From an uncultured Pelagibacteraceae bacterium (GTDB taxonomy: Bacteria; Pseudomonadota; Alphaproteobacteria; Pelagibacterales; Pelagibacteraceae), in assembly GCA_902626645.1 (NCBI GenBank), contig CACOGC010000004.1, positions 46,390 through 110,389 on the forward strand: a DNA stretch of 64,000 nucleotides. The letters are read 5' to 3'. Numbering within the stretch: position 1 is the stretch's first letter; each line of letters opens with the position of its first letter. Below, in pieces: positions 51,049-60,157 of this stretch. Under the pieces are notes generated by a model. It worked only from the letters and a program-made list of their open reading frames with translations. It ran no database searches and was not told the DNA's origin. The position numbers and the translations under genes are program-made.

Positions 51049-52245
51049 ATGAAAAAAAAACAAAAAAAATCAAAAAAAAAGAGAAAAGTATTAAAAAAAG
51101 TCAAATCCTATAAGTTTCGAAGAAAAGGTAAAAAAACTAAAAGGGTTGTTAAAAGATTCAAAAAAAAAAGAATTATCAAAAAAAGGAAAAATAAGGTTAA
51201 AAAATTAAAAAAAACTAATTATTCAAAACAAATTAAAAAAACCCAAAACGAAAGTATAGTTTTAAAATTAGTTAAATTGCAACTATCCTTGAAACCTCAA
51301 TTCAATTTTAAATTTAATTTTAGTTTAGAAAAACATATTCAAGGTTTTTTTGACAAAATTTCAGAGACAATTTCAAGTTATAAAGTTTTAAAACGTGATG
51401 AAAAAAGAAGAATTAAGATAGAAAAAATTGAAAGAGAGAGGGCAGAAAAAATTGAGTTGGCTAAACAAAAAGAGGAAGAACAAGCTCTCAGAGTTAAACT
51501 AAAAGAACAAACACTTAAAGAAGAAGCTAGATTGGAAAAACAACGAGTAAAAGATATAAAATTATTCTTAAGAAAAGAACAAGCACTTTTGAGAATTGAG
51601 CAAGCTGAAAAACAAAAACAGTTTTTAAAACAATTAAGATTAGATAAACAAATTGAAAAATTCAGAATTAGAGAAGTCAAGGAACTAGAAAAACTTGAGA
51701 AAATTTCTTTAAAAGAAAAAAGAGAAGACTATGCAGGTTTACAAGAAAGAATTGATAAACTTAAGGAAAAATATCGATTACTTCGAGATCAAAAAATTAA
51801 AGAAAGAGTTGAAGCATTAGGGGTTAAACTTCAAGGTGATGAAGATAGAGAAACCTTATTAGAAAAAGAAAAAGAATATACTTTAGCAAGACAAAAAATT
51901 GAATTTGCATTAGAAAGTTTTTACAGAAGTGCAAGTAGCCTAGTATTTCAGTTAAATAAAAGACATATCACCCGCGACATGTCTATTTTTCGTTGTATAG
52001 ACAGAAGATTTGAAACTGGTGAAGTTTTTATTAAATGGGATGAGTCACAAGATGATGACTGGTTATTATTAATTTATATTAAAAATAATTCTCCAGATGA
52101 AGGAATTGTTATTGAAGATAAAACTAATCCTGAAAAAAATCTTTCTCATGAGTTTAGAAATGTAGATATTTTCAAAGCGTCAGATACAATGGTAGACTCT
52201 TTAACGCAACTCATTGCAAGGAAAAGAGCCAAAAATAACAATTAA
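51049..52245 (+). CDS. Lysine-rich coiled-coil protein, unknown function
   Basis: I do not recognise a family for this 398-residue protein. Residues 1-62 are overwhelmingly lysine/arginine (MKKKQKKSKKKRKVLKK) and resemble histone-tail-like nucleic-acid-binding regions. Residues 112-290 form a long charged helix with heptad character, probably a coiled coil. Residues 290-398 look globular (FYRSASSLVFQLNKRH, KWDESQDDDWLLLIYIKNNSP). No signal peptide or membrane helix is visible. It lies between cfa and a small membrane protein gene. DNA, RNA or membrane-surface binding are all possible. Confidence 0.8.
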   Translation: MKKKQKKSKKKRKVLKKVKSYKFRRKGKKTKRVVKRFKKKRIIKKRKNKVKKLKKTNYSKQIKKTQNESIVLKLVKLQLSLKPQFNFKFNFSLEKHIQGFFDKISETISSYKVLKRDEKRRIKIEKIERERAEKIELAKQKEEEQALRVKLKEQTLKEEARLEKQRVKDIKLFLRKEQALLRIEQAEKQKQFLKQLRLDKQIEKFRIREVKELEKLEKISLKEKREDYAGLQERIDKLKEKYRLLRDQKIKERVEALGVKLQGDEDRETLLEKEKEYTLARQKIEFALESFYRSASSLVFQLNKRHITRDMSIFRCIDRRFETGEVFIKWDESQDDDWLLLIYIKNNSPDEGIVIEDKTNPEKNLSHEFRNVDIFKASDTMVDSLTQLIARKRAKNNN

Positions 52246-52275
52246 ACATTTATATTAAATTAGGTATTATCTGTA

Positions 52276-52569
52276 ATGATTTTAGGATCTGCCTTTCTAA
52301 TAATTTTATATTTAATTTTCAGATACATTATTGCGTGGATCACATATTTTAATAATTTGGACCCAAGACTTGGTGATAGTACATGGCGGTTTACGTATGA
52401 TTATCCAGTAGTTGGTGAGAGAGATATCTCTGATTTGGATGATAAGGACTTTGTTAGATTAAGAAGAAAAAAGAATAAAATTATTTTATTAATGTACTCA
52501 ATAGTCTTAGTGATGTTTGTATCTTCTATGTCTCTATTAAGTAAATTTTTATTATTTTTTACAAGTTAG
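52276..52569 (+). CDS. Small two-helix membrane protein, unknown function
   Basis: This 97-residue protein has one membrane helix at about 2-24 and a second at about 72-95, with a polar loop of about 45 residues between (LDPRLGDSTWRFTYDYP, DLDDKDFVRLRRKKN). No family is recognised. It follows the lysine-rich coiled-coil gene after 30 bases on the same strand, and the two could form an operon. It converges on the DCC protein gene with an 11-base overlap. Confidence 0.65.
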   Translation: MILGSAFLIILYLIFRYIIAWITYFNNLDPRLGDSTWRFTYDYPVVGERDISDLDDKDFVRLRRKKNKIILLMYSIVLVMFVSSMSLLSKFLLFFTS

Positions 52570-52915
52570 ATTTTTTAAGTTGCTTTTTATTTTTTAAGTA
52601 AAGAAAAAAAGCTAGTATTTCATATACAATTGAAAATATATTAAAGATGATTGGTAACTTAAAAAATTTATAAAGAAATTTATATTTTGGCATTTTTTTC
52701 CATAATAATAAAAAAGCTTCCGCACCCCCAATAACTTTTTCACCATCTTTGACATGCAGTCTTCTCAAAAGTTGTTTACTATCTTTAGAGGTTTCTTGTT
52801 CTGCTAATTCATTATCTGTAATATCAACCCAATCAATTTCCTCTATTTCTTCCTTCTTATAGAGATCAATTTCTGCCTTACAAATTTTACAAGAATTATT
52901 AAAATAAACTTTCAT
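52559..52915 (-). CDS. DCC-family thiol-disulfide oxidoreductase (DUF393)
   Basis: This 118-residue protein has a thioredoxin-like start. The family normally begins with a DxxCxxC motif; here NNSCKICKAEIDLYKK keeps both cysteines (residues 8 and 11) but has Asn in place of the first aspartate. The domain continues with EIDWVDITDNEL, LHVKDGEKVIGGAEAFLLLWKKMP. Physiological partner is unknown. Confidence 0.82.
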   Translation of the reverse strand: MKVYFNNSCKICKAEIDLYKKEEIEEIDWVDITDNELAEQETSKDSKQLLRRLHVKDGEKVIGGAEAFLLLWKKMPKYKFLYKFFKLPIIFNIFSIVYEILAFFLYLKNKKQLKKSNL

Positions 52916-53000
52916 AATTAGATGTTTTATTACTAATTTGTCCCATATATGTACATGCGTAAAATACTCTAGTTGAAAAATCTTTGAAACAATCTATTTA

Positions 53001-54422
53001 ATGTCTTCTATGAGTAATTTCTTTGAAAAATCTGACCTATCAAGAAGTGAGGCTGAAAATATTATCTCGGATACTCTTCAAAAATGTGATGATGGTGAGT
53101 TGTACTTAGAAAATTCTAAATCTGAGTCAATTTTACTAGATGATAATAAGATAAAAAATTCTAGTTATAATTCAGATTTAGGATTTGGGTTTAGAGCTAT
53201 CTCTGATGAAGTAGTTGCTTATTCTCACTCTAATGAAATTTCAAAAAACTCCTTAAAGCAATCTTCAGAAAATTTAAAATCGACACTTAAATCTGTCAAA
53301 GGTACCTATAATCATGAAATTCCTAAATCTAACAAGAAATATTATGAGAACATCAACCCTATTGAACAAAAATCTCTTAATGAAAAAATTAGAATACTTA
53401 ATGAAGTAAATAATTATCTGCGTTCAAAAGATGACAACATTAAACAAGTTACTGCTAATTTTTTGGGAGAACAAAAATCGGTTGAAATAATCAGATCTGG
53501 TGGAGAAACTTTAACTGATGTTCGTCCTTTAATAAGATTCAATGTATCCGTTATGCTTGAGAAAAATGGGAGAAAAGAGACGGGTGTGTATGGTGTTGGG
53601 GGAAGACAATCTTATGACTCTTATTTAAAAGATGATAACTGGAAAAGCGTTTGTGATGAGGCTTTGAGAATAGCTTCGGTAAATTTAGAAAGTAAACCTG
53701 CACCAGCTGGTGAAATGAAAGTTGTGCTAGGACCTGGTTGGCCGGCAATATTAATTCATGAGGCTGTTGGTCATGGTTTAGAAGGGGATTTTAACAGAAA
53801 AAAAACCTCAGCTTTTCATAATTTAATGGGCCAAAAAGTTGCAAGTGAGGGAGTTACAATTGTTGATGATGGCACTATTGATAACAGAAGAGGTAGTCTT
53901 ACAATTGATGATGAGGGAACCCCGACAGAAAAAACTGTTTTAATTGAGAATGGGATTTTAAAAAATTTTATGCAAGATCGTCTAAACGCTCGTTTAATGA
54001 AAACCAAATCTACTGGTAGTGGAAGAAGAGAAAACTATAGACATATTGTTCTTCCAAGAATGAGAAATACGATGATGCTGAGTGGTAATCAGACTCAAGA
54101 TGAGATGATTAAAGCTGTCGACAAAGGTATTTTTGCTGTGAGTTTTGGTGGCGGACAGGTTGATATTACCTCTGGAAAATTTGTATTCAATTGTACTGAA
54201 GCTTATGAGATTGTTAATGGTAAAATTGGATCTCCAATTAAAGGCGCGACTCTTATTGGAGATGGCCCTTCAATTTTAAAAGAAGTTTCTATGGTTGGGA
54301 ATGACATGATGATGGATCCTGGTATTGGAACATGTGGAAAAGCTGGCCAAGGTGTTCCCGTAGGCGTTGCTCAACCATCTATACTAATTAATAAGATGAC
54401 TGTTGGTGGCACAAAACTTTAA
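53001..54422 (+). CDS. tldD: Metalloprotease TldD
   Basis: TldD and TldE form a heterodimeric zinc protease that degrades unfolded peptides and matures some ribosomal peptides. The zinc motif HEAVGHGLEGD (HExxxH) is in the middle of the protein, and GRRENYRHIVLPRMRNT and FGGGQVDITSGKF follow, as in TldD. Length 473 is normal. The tldE gene begins one base after the stop; the two are adjacent here, whereas they are separate in E. coli. Confidence 0.95.
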   Translation: MSSMSNFFEKSDLSRSEAENIISDTLQKCDDGELYLENSKSESILLDDNKIKNSSYNSDLGFGFRAISDEVVAYSHSNEISKNSLKQSSENLKSTLKSVKGTYNHEIPKSNKKYYENINPIEQKSLNEKIRILNEVNNYLRSKDDNIKQVTANFLGEQKSVEIIRSGGETLTDVRPLIRFNVSVMLEKNGRKETGVYGVGGRQSYDSYLKDDNWKSVCDEALRIASVNLESKPAPAGEMKVVLGPGWPAILIHEAVGHGLEGDFNRKKTSAFHNLMGQKVASEGVTIVDDGTIDNRRGSLTIDDEGTPTEKTVLIENGILKNFMQDRLNARLMKTKSTGSGRRENYRHIVLPRMRNTMMLSGNQTQDEMIKAVDKGIFAVSFGGGQVDITSGKFVFNCTEAYEIVNGKIGSPIKGATLIGDGPSILKEVSMVGNDMMMDPGIGTCGKAGQGVPVGVAQPSILINKMTVGGTKL

Positions 54423-55739
54423 ATGGTCAAAGATCAAGAATTTTTAGAAAAAAAAGCATCATATTGTTTAGGTTTAGCTAAGAAATTAGGCGCAACCGAG
54501 TCCAGTGTGATTGTTAATAACTCTGTATCTGAAACTGTTAATTTTAGAAATAAAAAACTAGACGAGTCTAATAGATCAGATGATCTTGGAATAAGCATTA
54601 CCACTTACATTGGAAAAAAAAAGTCATCAATATCTTCTTCTAATTTACTTGAGGATAATCTAAACATTTTGATTGAAAAATGTGTTGAGACAACAAAAAA
54701 TACTCCTGAAGATGAATTTAATTCATTACCAGATAAAGATTTATTGGCCAAAGAGGTTAAGGATTTAGATCTTTATGACGATACCCGTATAGAAAACGAT
54801 CAAAAAATAGATTATTTGAAAAAATTAGAATCCGCAGCTTCCAATGATAAAAAGATTGTTAATACAGAATCTAGTTTTACTCAAAATAAATCAAATTTTA
54901 TTTTAGCCAATAGTGAAGGTTTCTGTGCTGGCTACAAAACATCTTCATTTACAGCTTCGAGTGTCACAGTTGCCAAAGATGAAAAAAGTATGGAGAGAGA
55001 TTATGAATATTCTAGTAAATGTTTTCTGAAAGACTTGGATGACGCAGGAGAATTAGGTAAACAAGCTGCTGATCAAACAATTAGAAAATTAAGCCCCAAA
55101 AAAATAGGTAGTGAAAAAATTGCTATAATTTTTGACAAAAGAATTGCTAAGGGAATACTAAGTACTTTTGCAAGTGCGATTTCATCATCAGCGATATCAA
55201 GAGGAACCTCTTTTTTAAAAGATAAAGTTAACCAAAAAATTTTTTCTGATAAAATTAATGTTTTGGATAAACCGGATATACTCAAAGGTTTAGGTTCAAG
55301 AAATTTTGATAGCGAGGGGGTTAAAACTGATACTCTTAAATTAGTAGACCAAGGAATTTTAAAACATTATTTGATTGATACTTACAATGGAAAAAAATTA
55401 AACCTTAAATCAAATGGAAGATGTGGCGGGACAAGCAATCTTTATTTTGAAAATGGAAATATAAGTTTTAAAGATTTATTGAATTCAAAATCAAAAAGTC
55501 TCTATATTACAGAAACTATAGGACACGGAAGTAATATTGTAACTGGTGATTATTCTGTAGGTGCAACAGGTTTTTTAGTGGAAAACGGAGAGTTTAAGTA
55601 TCCTATAAATGAAATTACTATTGCAGGTAATTTTAAAGACATGTTTAAGAATATTACTCTCGCAAATGATTTAGAGTTTAAATATTCAACCAATTCACCA
55701 ACCATGATGATTGAGGGAATGGTTGTTGCAGGTAAATGA
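54423..55739 (+). CDS. pmbA: Metalloprotease subunit TldE (PmbA)
   Basis: This is the partner of TldD, lacking the HExxxH motif. It shows AKKLGATESSVIVNNSVSETVNFRN near the start, LIDTYNGKKLNLKSNGRCGGTSNLYFENG, and GDYSVGATGFLVENGE near the end, all typical of PmbA. Length 438 fits. It lies immediately after tldD, supporting co-expression of the complex, and overlaps the FAD oxidoreductase start by four bases. Confidence 0.94.
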   Translation: MVKDQEFLEKKASYCLGLAKKLGATESSVIVNNSVSETVNFRNKKLDESNRSDDLGISITTYIGKKKSSISSSNLLEDNLNILIEKCVETTKNTPEDEFNSLPDKDLLAKEVKDLDLYDDTRIENDQKIDYLKKLESAASNDKKIVNTESSFTQNKSNFILANSEGFCAGYKTSSFTASSVTVAKDEKSMERDYEYSSKCFLKDLDDAGELGKQAADQTIRKLSPKKIGSEKIAIIFDKRIAKGILSTFASAISSSAISRGTSFLKDKVNQKIFSDKINVLDKPDILKGLGSRNFDSEGVKTDTLKLVDQGILKHYLIDTYNGKKLNLKSNGRCGGTSNLYFENGNISFKDLLNSKSKSLYITETIGHGSNIVTGDYSVGATGFLVENGEFKYPINEITIAGNFKDMFKNITLANDLEFKYSTNSPTMMIEGMVVAGK

Positions 55740-56707
55740 GTGAATTTTGCGTAATCGGCTCAGGTATTTCCGGAGCTACAATAGCGAATCTTCTTAATAA
55801 AAAAAATTCAGTAATCCTATTTGATAAAGCGAGAGGTCCAGGAGGACGTGCATCTTTCAAAAGAATGAAAGGTAATATAGGCTTTGATCATGGCACTCAA
55901 TACTTTTCGCCAAAAACCCCAGAATTTAAAAAATTTACCAAAGATTTAATTAAAAAAAGAATTTTAAAGGTTTGGGGGGGTAAACACATTTTTCTTAACA
56001 CTAAAAAAAAAGAAAATAAAAAACATCTGAAAATTATAGGTAAAAATGGAAACAATGATATTAGCAAGTACTTATTAAAAAAAATCAATTGTAACTATCA
56101 AAGTGAATTAAAAAAAATTCATTATAAAAACAAACTTTGGCATTTATCATTTGCTGATGGAAAATTGAGATCTTTTAAAAGTATTATTTTGACCTGTCCT
56201 TTTCCGCAATTAAAAAAACTCTCTAAAAGATTCATAAATAATTCTTTTTTAAAAAAATCAATTAAAATGGATGCAAATATAACTACTATGATTGCTATAA
56301 AAAAAAACAAGAAATCAAATAGTAGCTATCTTTTCGAAGATCCAATTCTTGGTTGGGCGGGTAATGAAAACTCGAAAAAAAGATTTAAATCAAAATATGA
56401 TTTATGGACTCTTCAAAGTACATTTAAGTGGGCAAATAAAAAAATTAATCAAAATAAAAATAATAAGAAAGAGAATTCAAAAATTATGATTGATAAGTTC
56501 TTTCAACTTTCAAATATTAAAAAAACGAAAATTAATTTCTCTCTTAATCATGGTTGGAAATACTCCTCTAATTCAAAACCTTTTAAGATAAAAAGTTTTT
56601 GGGATCCAAAAAAAAAAATAGGTGTTTGTGCTGATTGGTTTGTAGGACCAAGACTAGAGTCCGGATGGATAAGTGCACGGGACTTATTTAAAAAAATTTC
56701 GAGATAA
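55736..56707 (+). CDS. NAD(P)/FAD-dependent oxidoreductase, renalase-like
   Basis: This flavoprotein of 323 residues has the dinucleotide loop VIGSGISGATIANLL at residues 6-20, RGPGGRASFKRM (amine-oxidase-like second motif), FDHGTQYFSP and a C-terminal FAD contact GPRLESGWISARDL. The arrangement matches renalase-like proteins of bacteria, whose substrates are poorly known (isomeric dihydro-NAD(P) oxidation is one). ATGA overlap with tldE suggests an operon. Confidence 0.8.
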   Translation: MSEFCVIGSGISGATIANLLNKKNSVILFDKARGPGGRASFKRMKGNIGFDHGTQYFSPKTPEFKKFTKDLIKKRILKVWGGKHIFLNTKKKENKKHLKIIGKNGNNDISKYLLKKINCNYQSELKKIHYKNKLWHLSFADGKLRSFKSIILTCPFPQLKKLSKRFINNSFLKKSIKMDANITTMIAIKKNKKSNSSYLFEDPILGWAGNENSKKRFKSKYDLWTLQSTFKWANKKINQNKNNKKENSKIMIDKFFQLSNIKKTKINFSLNHGWKYSSNSKPFKIKSFWDPKKKIGVCADWFVGPRLESGWISARDLFKKISR

Positions 56708-56708
56708 A

Positions 56709-57389
56709 TTACTCAAAGCTTTTTAATCTGTACTCCCAATTACCCATCCTGGAATAAGTCACTTTTAAAATTCTTAAATTTTCTTGATCGTACCAAATAT
56801 TAAAGTCTAATCGTTTATCTTTTGGAATATTCATATCCTTAGATTTAAGTGTAAAATGATCAACATCATAAATTTTTCCATAAAGGTCAATTTTTTCTTT
56901 TGCTATAAAAGTAACTACCTGTTCTTTAATACTTCCTGATATTGGACTTATTTGAGATCCTGCTTGCAAAATTTTATGATTCCACCAATTTCCAATAACA
57001 TTATTAGTTGTTGCTTCGCCATTGAATGAGGAGCCTTTGATATCATATTTTCTAGTCTTTTTATTTAATTCTAAATTTACAAATTTTTCTTTGTCATTTT
57101 GAAGGGTCTTAGAGTTATATGATATCAATTGATCTTTGATATATTTTTCTTCACCATATGACTCAACCTGAAAAATTGTAGTTCCCAATAGATCAACAGA
57201 AAATTTAAATTGATTTGTAATAATAGTTTCTTCACCATTTCTTTCAAAAAAATAATAATTGTATCCAATTAGTTCACCATTTCTAAAAATCTCCATTTCA
57301 ATTTTGTTATATTTATTGTAGTGACCCATATGTGCCATGGAAATAACTGGAAAAATTACAATAAACAAAATGGCTATAAATTTTCTCAT
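56709..57389 (-). CDS. DUF6134-like secreted protein
   Basis: This 226-residue protein has a signal peptide at about 1-19 (MRKFIAILFIVIFPVISMA). The mature part is beta-rich: EMEIFRNGELIGYNYYFFERNG, LLGTTIFQVESYGEEKY, GNWWNHKILQAGSQISPISG. The pattern resembles DUF6134, a periplasmic family of unknown function; assignment is from memory of the family and is tentative. It is divergent from the YczE-like gene. Confidence 0.65.
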   Translation of the reverse strand: MRKFIAILFIVIFPVISMAHMGHYNKYNKIEMEIFRNGELIGYNYYFFERNGEETIITNQFKFSVDLLGTTIFQVESYGEEKYIKDQLISYNSKTLQNDKEKFVNLELNKKTRKYDIKGSSFNGEATTNNVIGNWWNHKILQAGSQISPISGSIKEQVVTFIAKEKIDLYGKIYDVDHFTLKSKDMNIPKDKRLDFNIWYDQENLRILKVTYSRMGNWEYRLKSFE

Positions 57390-57439
57390 TTAGCAATTAC
57401 ATTAGTGGACTTTATCTATAATAGAAATAACTTATTAAA

Positions 57440-58087
57440 ATGTTTTTAAAAATAAAGAAAATACCAAAAGTTAATTGGAGTTCTGACAAGCCATATAATT
57501 TTAAACCAAAATTTTCTACTTTCTTTTTTTTATGCTTTGGTCTAACGATGTTTGGTCTTGGTGAAGGGTTATTGATTGTTTCCTTTACAGGCGCTTCTCC
57601 ATGGAGTGTTTTAGCTCAAGGTATTTCCTTAAATGTTAATTTAAGTATTGGAACAATTACTCTTTTAATAAGTATTGCTGTCTTAATTTTATGGATTCCT
57701 TTGGGCCAAAAACCAGGAATGGGTACAATATTTAATGCCTTAATAATAGCCTTTATGATTGATCTTTGTATTAAGTTTGTACCAACCCCATCAAATTATT
57801 TTAATCAATTAATCCTAGCAGTAGTTTCTGTAATGATGGTTGGAATAGGTGGGGGCATTTATTTAGTTTCCAATCTTGGTGCGGGACCAAGAGATGGATT
57901 AATGATTGGTTTACAAAAAGTAACTAATTTACCAGTGGCAGCCGTTAGAGCTTTTTTAGAAATTTCTGTTGTAAGTATTGGTTGGTATTTAGGTGGAACA
58001 GTAGGGGTTGGAACTCTTTTATTCGCTTTTGGTATTGGTCCGTGCGTTGCTCTAGGTTTATTTTTAGTTGATAAAATTTTTGATTAG
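57440..58087 (+). CDS. YczE/YyaS-type membrane protein
   Basis: This 215-residue integral membrane protein has about five or six helices. FGLTMFGLGEGLLIVSFTGASPWSVLAQGI and GIGGGIYLVSNLGAGPRDGLMIGLQKVTNLPVAAVR-type segments match the YczE/YitT-related family, in which two GASPWD/GAGPRDG repeats are conserved. Transport or regulatory role is unknown. Its end overlaps the typA stop by four bases. Confidence 0.8.
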   Translation: MFLKIKKIPKVNWSSDKPYNFKPKFSTFFFLCFGLTMFGLGEGLLIVSFTGASPWSVLAQGISLNVNLSIGTITLLISIAVLILWIPLGQKPGMGTIFNALIIAFMIDLCIKFVPTPSNYFNQLILAVVSVMMVGIGGGIYLVSNLGAGPRDGLMIGLQKVTNLPVAAVRAFLEISVVSIGWYLGGTVGVGTLLFAFGIGPCVALGLFLVDKIFD

Positions 58088-59910
58088 GCAGCAGCGCCTG
58101 ATTTTTCACTTCTTTTTCTTTCATGAGGATCAAGAATAGCTTTTCTTAGTCTGCAAGACTCTGGAGTAATTTCTAGAGCTTCATCTGTATTTAACATACT
58201 CAGTTGTTCAGCAATCGACATTTTTCTTACAGGAGTTAAGACAACATTTTCATCAGTACCCTGCGTTCTCATATTGGTTAATTTTTTTCCCTTCATGACA
58301 TTAATAATCATATCTCCTGGCTTAGGTGATAGTCCCACAATCATTCCAGGATAAACAGGATCGTTATGAGTTACAAACATTTCTCCTCTTGCCTGTAAAT
58401 TAAAGATTGCAAAAGCAACTGCCTTTCCTTGTTCCATAGAAATTAGAGCACCATTTCTTCTGCCCTCCATTTCACCTTCAAATGGACCATATTCATGAAA
58501 AATTCTATTGATGACACCGTTTCCTTTTGTCAGCGTTAAAAATCTACTTGTATATCCCATCAAACCCCTTGTTGGTGCATGAAATATAAGCCTCTTTTTA
58601 TTTTTACCAGTATCTTTTAATTCTATTAATTTACCTTTTCTTCTATTCATTGAATCAATTATTTTTGATGAATGCTCTTCATCAAGATCCATTGTAATTT
58701 CTTCTATTGGCTCAAGTTTGTTTCCATTTTCATCTTTTTTATAAAGAACTTTTGGAGGGCTCACTGTCATTTCAAAACCTTCTCTTCTCATTTGAGTAAG
58801 TAAAATTTCCAACATTAATTCACCACGTCCACTAACCACAAAAGAGTCATTTCCCTCATTTTCAGTAAATGTAATTCCAACATTATTTTGTGCCTCTTGA
58901 ACTAATCGATCTCTAATCTGCGTACTTGTAAGTTTTTTACCTTCTGTGCCAGCCAAAGGCGATGTATTTACAGTGATGGTAATTGACATAGTTGGGGGAT
59001 CTATAGGAGTGGCTTCTATTGGCTCGTTAACCTCAAGATCACAAATAGTATCTGCAACGTTAGCTTTTTCTAAACCGGCAACAACTACAATATCTCCAGC
59101 TTCACCAACCTCAATTGGAACTTTTTTGGTACCTTCATATCTAAAAATTTTAGTTAATCTACCTTCATCAACTTTCTCTCCATTTAAGTTGATTGCCTTA
59201 ATTGCTTGATTAGCTTTTGCTGTTCCTTGAGAGATTCTACCTACTAAACTTCTACCTAAAAAACTGTCAGCATAAAGAAGTGTAGAGAGCATAGCAAAAG
59301 GTTTTGATTTGTCTAATTCAGCTGGTTTAACATGGTCTATAATTTTATCTAAAAGTGGATTAAGATTTTCTCTAGGGCCATCAACTTCTAAATCAGCCCA
59401 TCCGGATCTTCCACTGGCATATAAAACCGGGAAATCTAGTTGTTCCTCATTAGCATCTAAACTTACAAATAAGTCGAATGTTTCATCTAAAACTTCATTA
59501 GCTCTTTGATCTGATTTATCTAATTTATTTATAACCACAATTGGCTTTAAACCTTGTTTTAACGCTTTTGCTAAAACGAATTTTGTTTGAGGCATCACAC
59601 CTTCAGCAGAGTCTATTAGTAATAATGCTCCATCAGCCATACTAAGTACTCTTTCAACTTCAGCAGCAAAATCTCTGTGGCCGGGGGTATCAATTATATT
59701 TATTCTGGAATCTTTCCAATTAATCGAGGCAGGTTTAGCTAATATTGTAATTCCTCTCTCTTTTTCTAATTCTCCAGAGTCCATCAGCCTTTCATCAACA
59801 ACCTCATTTTCTCTAAATGAGCCACTTTGTTTCATTAGGTTATCAATTAGGGTTGTCTTGCCATGATCAACATGGGCAATTATGGTGATGTTTCTTATAG
59901 TATTATTCAT
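58084..59910 (-). CDS. typA: Translational GTPase TypA/BipA
   Basis: TypA is a ribosome-associated GTPase of the EF-G family acting in stress and subunit assembly. The G motifs are AHVDHGKTT (G1, about 12-20), RGITI (G2), DTPGHRDF (G3) and NKLDKSDQR (G4). Domains II, III, V and the TypA-specific C-terminal region follow, including GRGELMLEILLTQMRREGFE and RLRKAILDPHERKR. Length 608 is normal. A small unlisted gene lies 91 bases upstream on the same strand. Confidence 0.97.
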   Translation of the reverse strand: MNNTIRNITIIAHVDHGKTTLIDNLMKQSGSFRENEVVDERLMDSGELEKERGITILAKPASINWKDSRINIIDTPGHRDFAAEVERVLSMADGALLLIDSAEGVMPQTKFVLAKALKQGLKPIVVINKLDKSDQRANEVLDETFDLFVSLDANEEQLDFPVLYASGRSGWADLEVDGPRENLNPLLDKIIDHVKPAELDKSKPFAMLSTLLYADSFLGRSLVGRISQGTAKANQAIKAINLNGEKVDEGRLTKIFRYEGTKKVPIEVGEAGDIVVVAGLEKANVADTICDLEVNEPIEATPIDPPTMSITITVNTSPLAGTEGKKLTSTQIRDRLVQEAQNNVGITFTENEGNDSFVVSGRGELMLEILLTQMRREGFEMTVSPPKVLYKKDENGNKLEPIEEITMDLDEEHSSKIIDSMNRRKGKLIELKDTGKNKKRLIFHAPTRGLMGYTSRFLTLTKGNGVINRIFHEYGPFEGEMEGRRNGALISMEQGKAVAFAIFNLQARGEMFVTHNDPVYPGMIVGLSPKPGDMIINVMKGKKLTNMRTQGTDENVVLTPVRKMSIAEQLSMLNTDEALEITPESCRLRKAILDPHERKRSEKSGAAA

Positions 59911-60001
59911 AAATCTGGGTTCTTATACATATTTAAACACTTTTGAAAACTTAAAAAAAACTACACTAGGCTTGAATAAATTAAGGATTTTTTTTTAATT
60001 T

Positions 60002-60112
60002 TTATTTTTTTCGCTTTTCGCGTTTAAGTTTTCTTTTTTCTTTAAAATTTAATTTAGGTTTTTTTTTGACACTAGAGTCTTTAAACGATTTTCCACTATA
60101 TCTTTTAGACAT
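60002..60112 (-). CDS. Tiny basic protein, 36 residues, not in the ORF track
   Basis: On the minus strand an ATG at 60112 opens a 36-codon frame beginning MSKRYSGKSFKDSSVKKK and ending KRKLKREKRKK before TAA. It is too short for the track. TCAGGA sits just upstream of the ATG as a possible ribosome-binding site. The protein is about half lysine/arginine, like small ribosome-associated or nucleic-acid-binding proteins. It lies upstream of typA in the only gap near 250 bases. No family is recognised; it could still be a chance frame. Confidence 0.5.
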   Translation of the reverse strand: MSKRYSGKSFKDSSVKKKPKLNFKEKRKLKREKRKK

Positions 60113-60157
60113 ATTCCTGAGTTTATATCATTAACAAAATATTATATATTAATAAAT

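Noticed and set aside
59911-60001. Terminator or RNA gene in the T-rich stretch upstream of typA
   Set aside because: The long T-runs lack a stable GC stem, and CGCTTTTCGCG lies inside the small ORF. Nothing else is supported.
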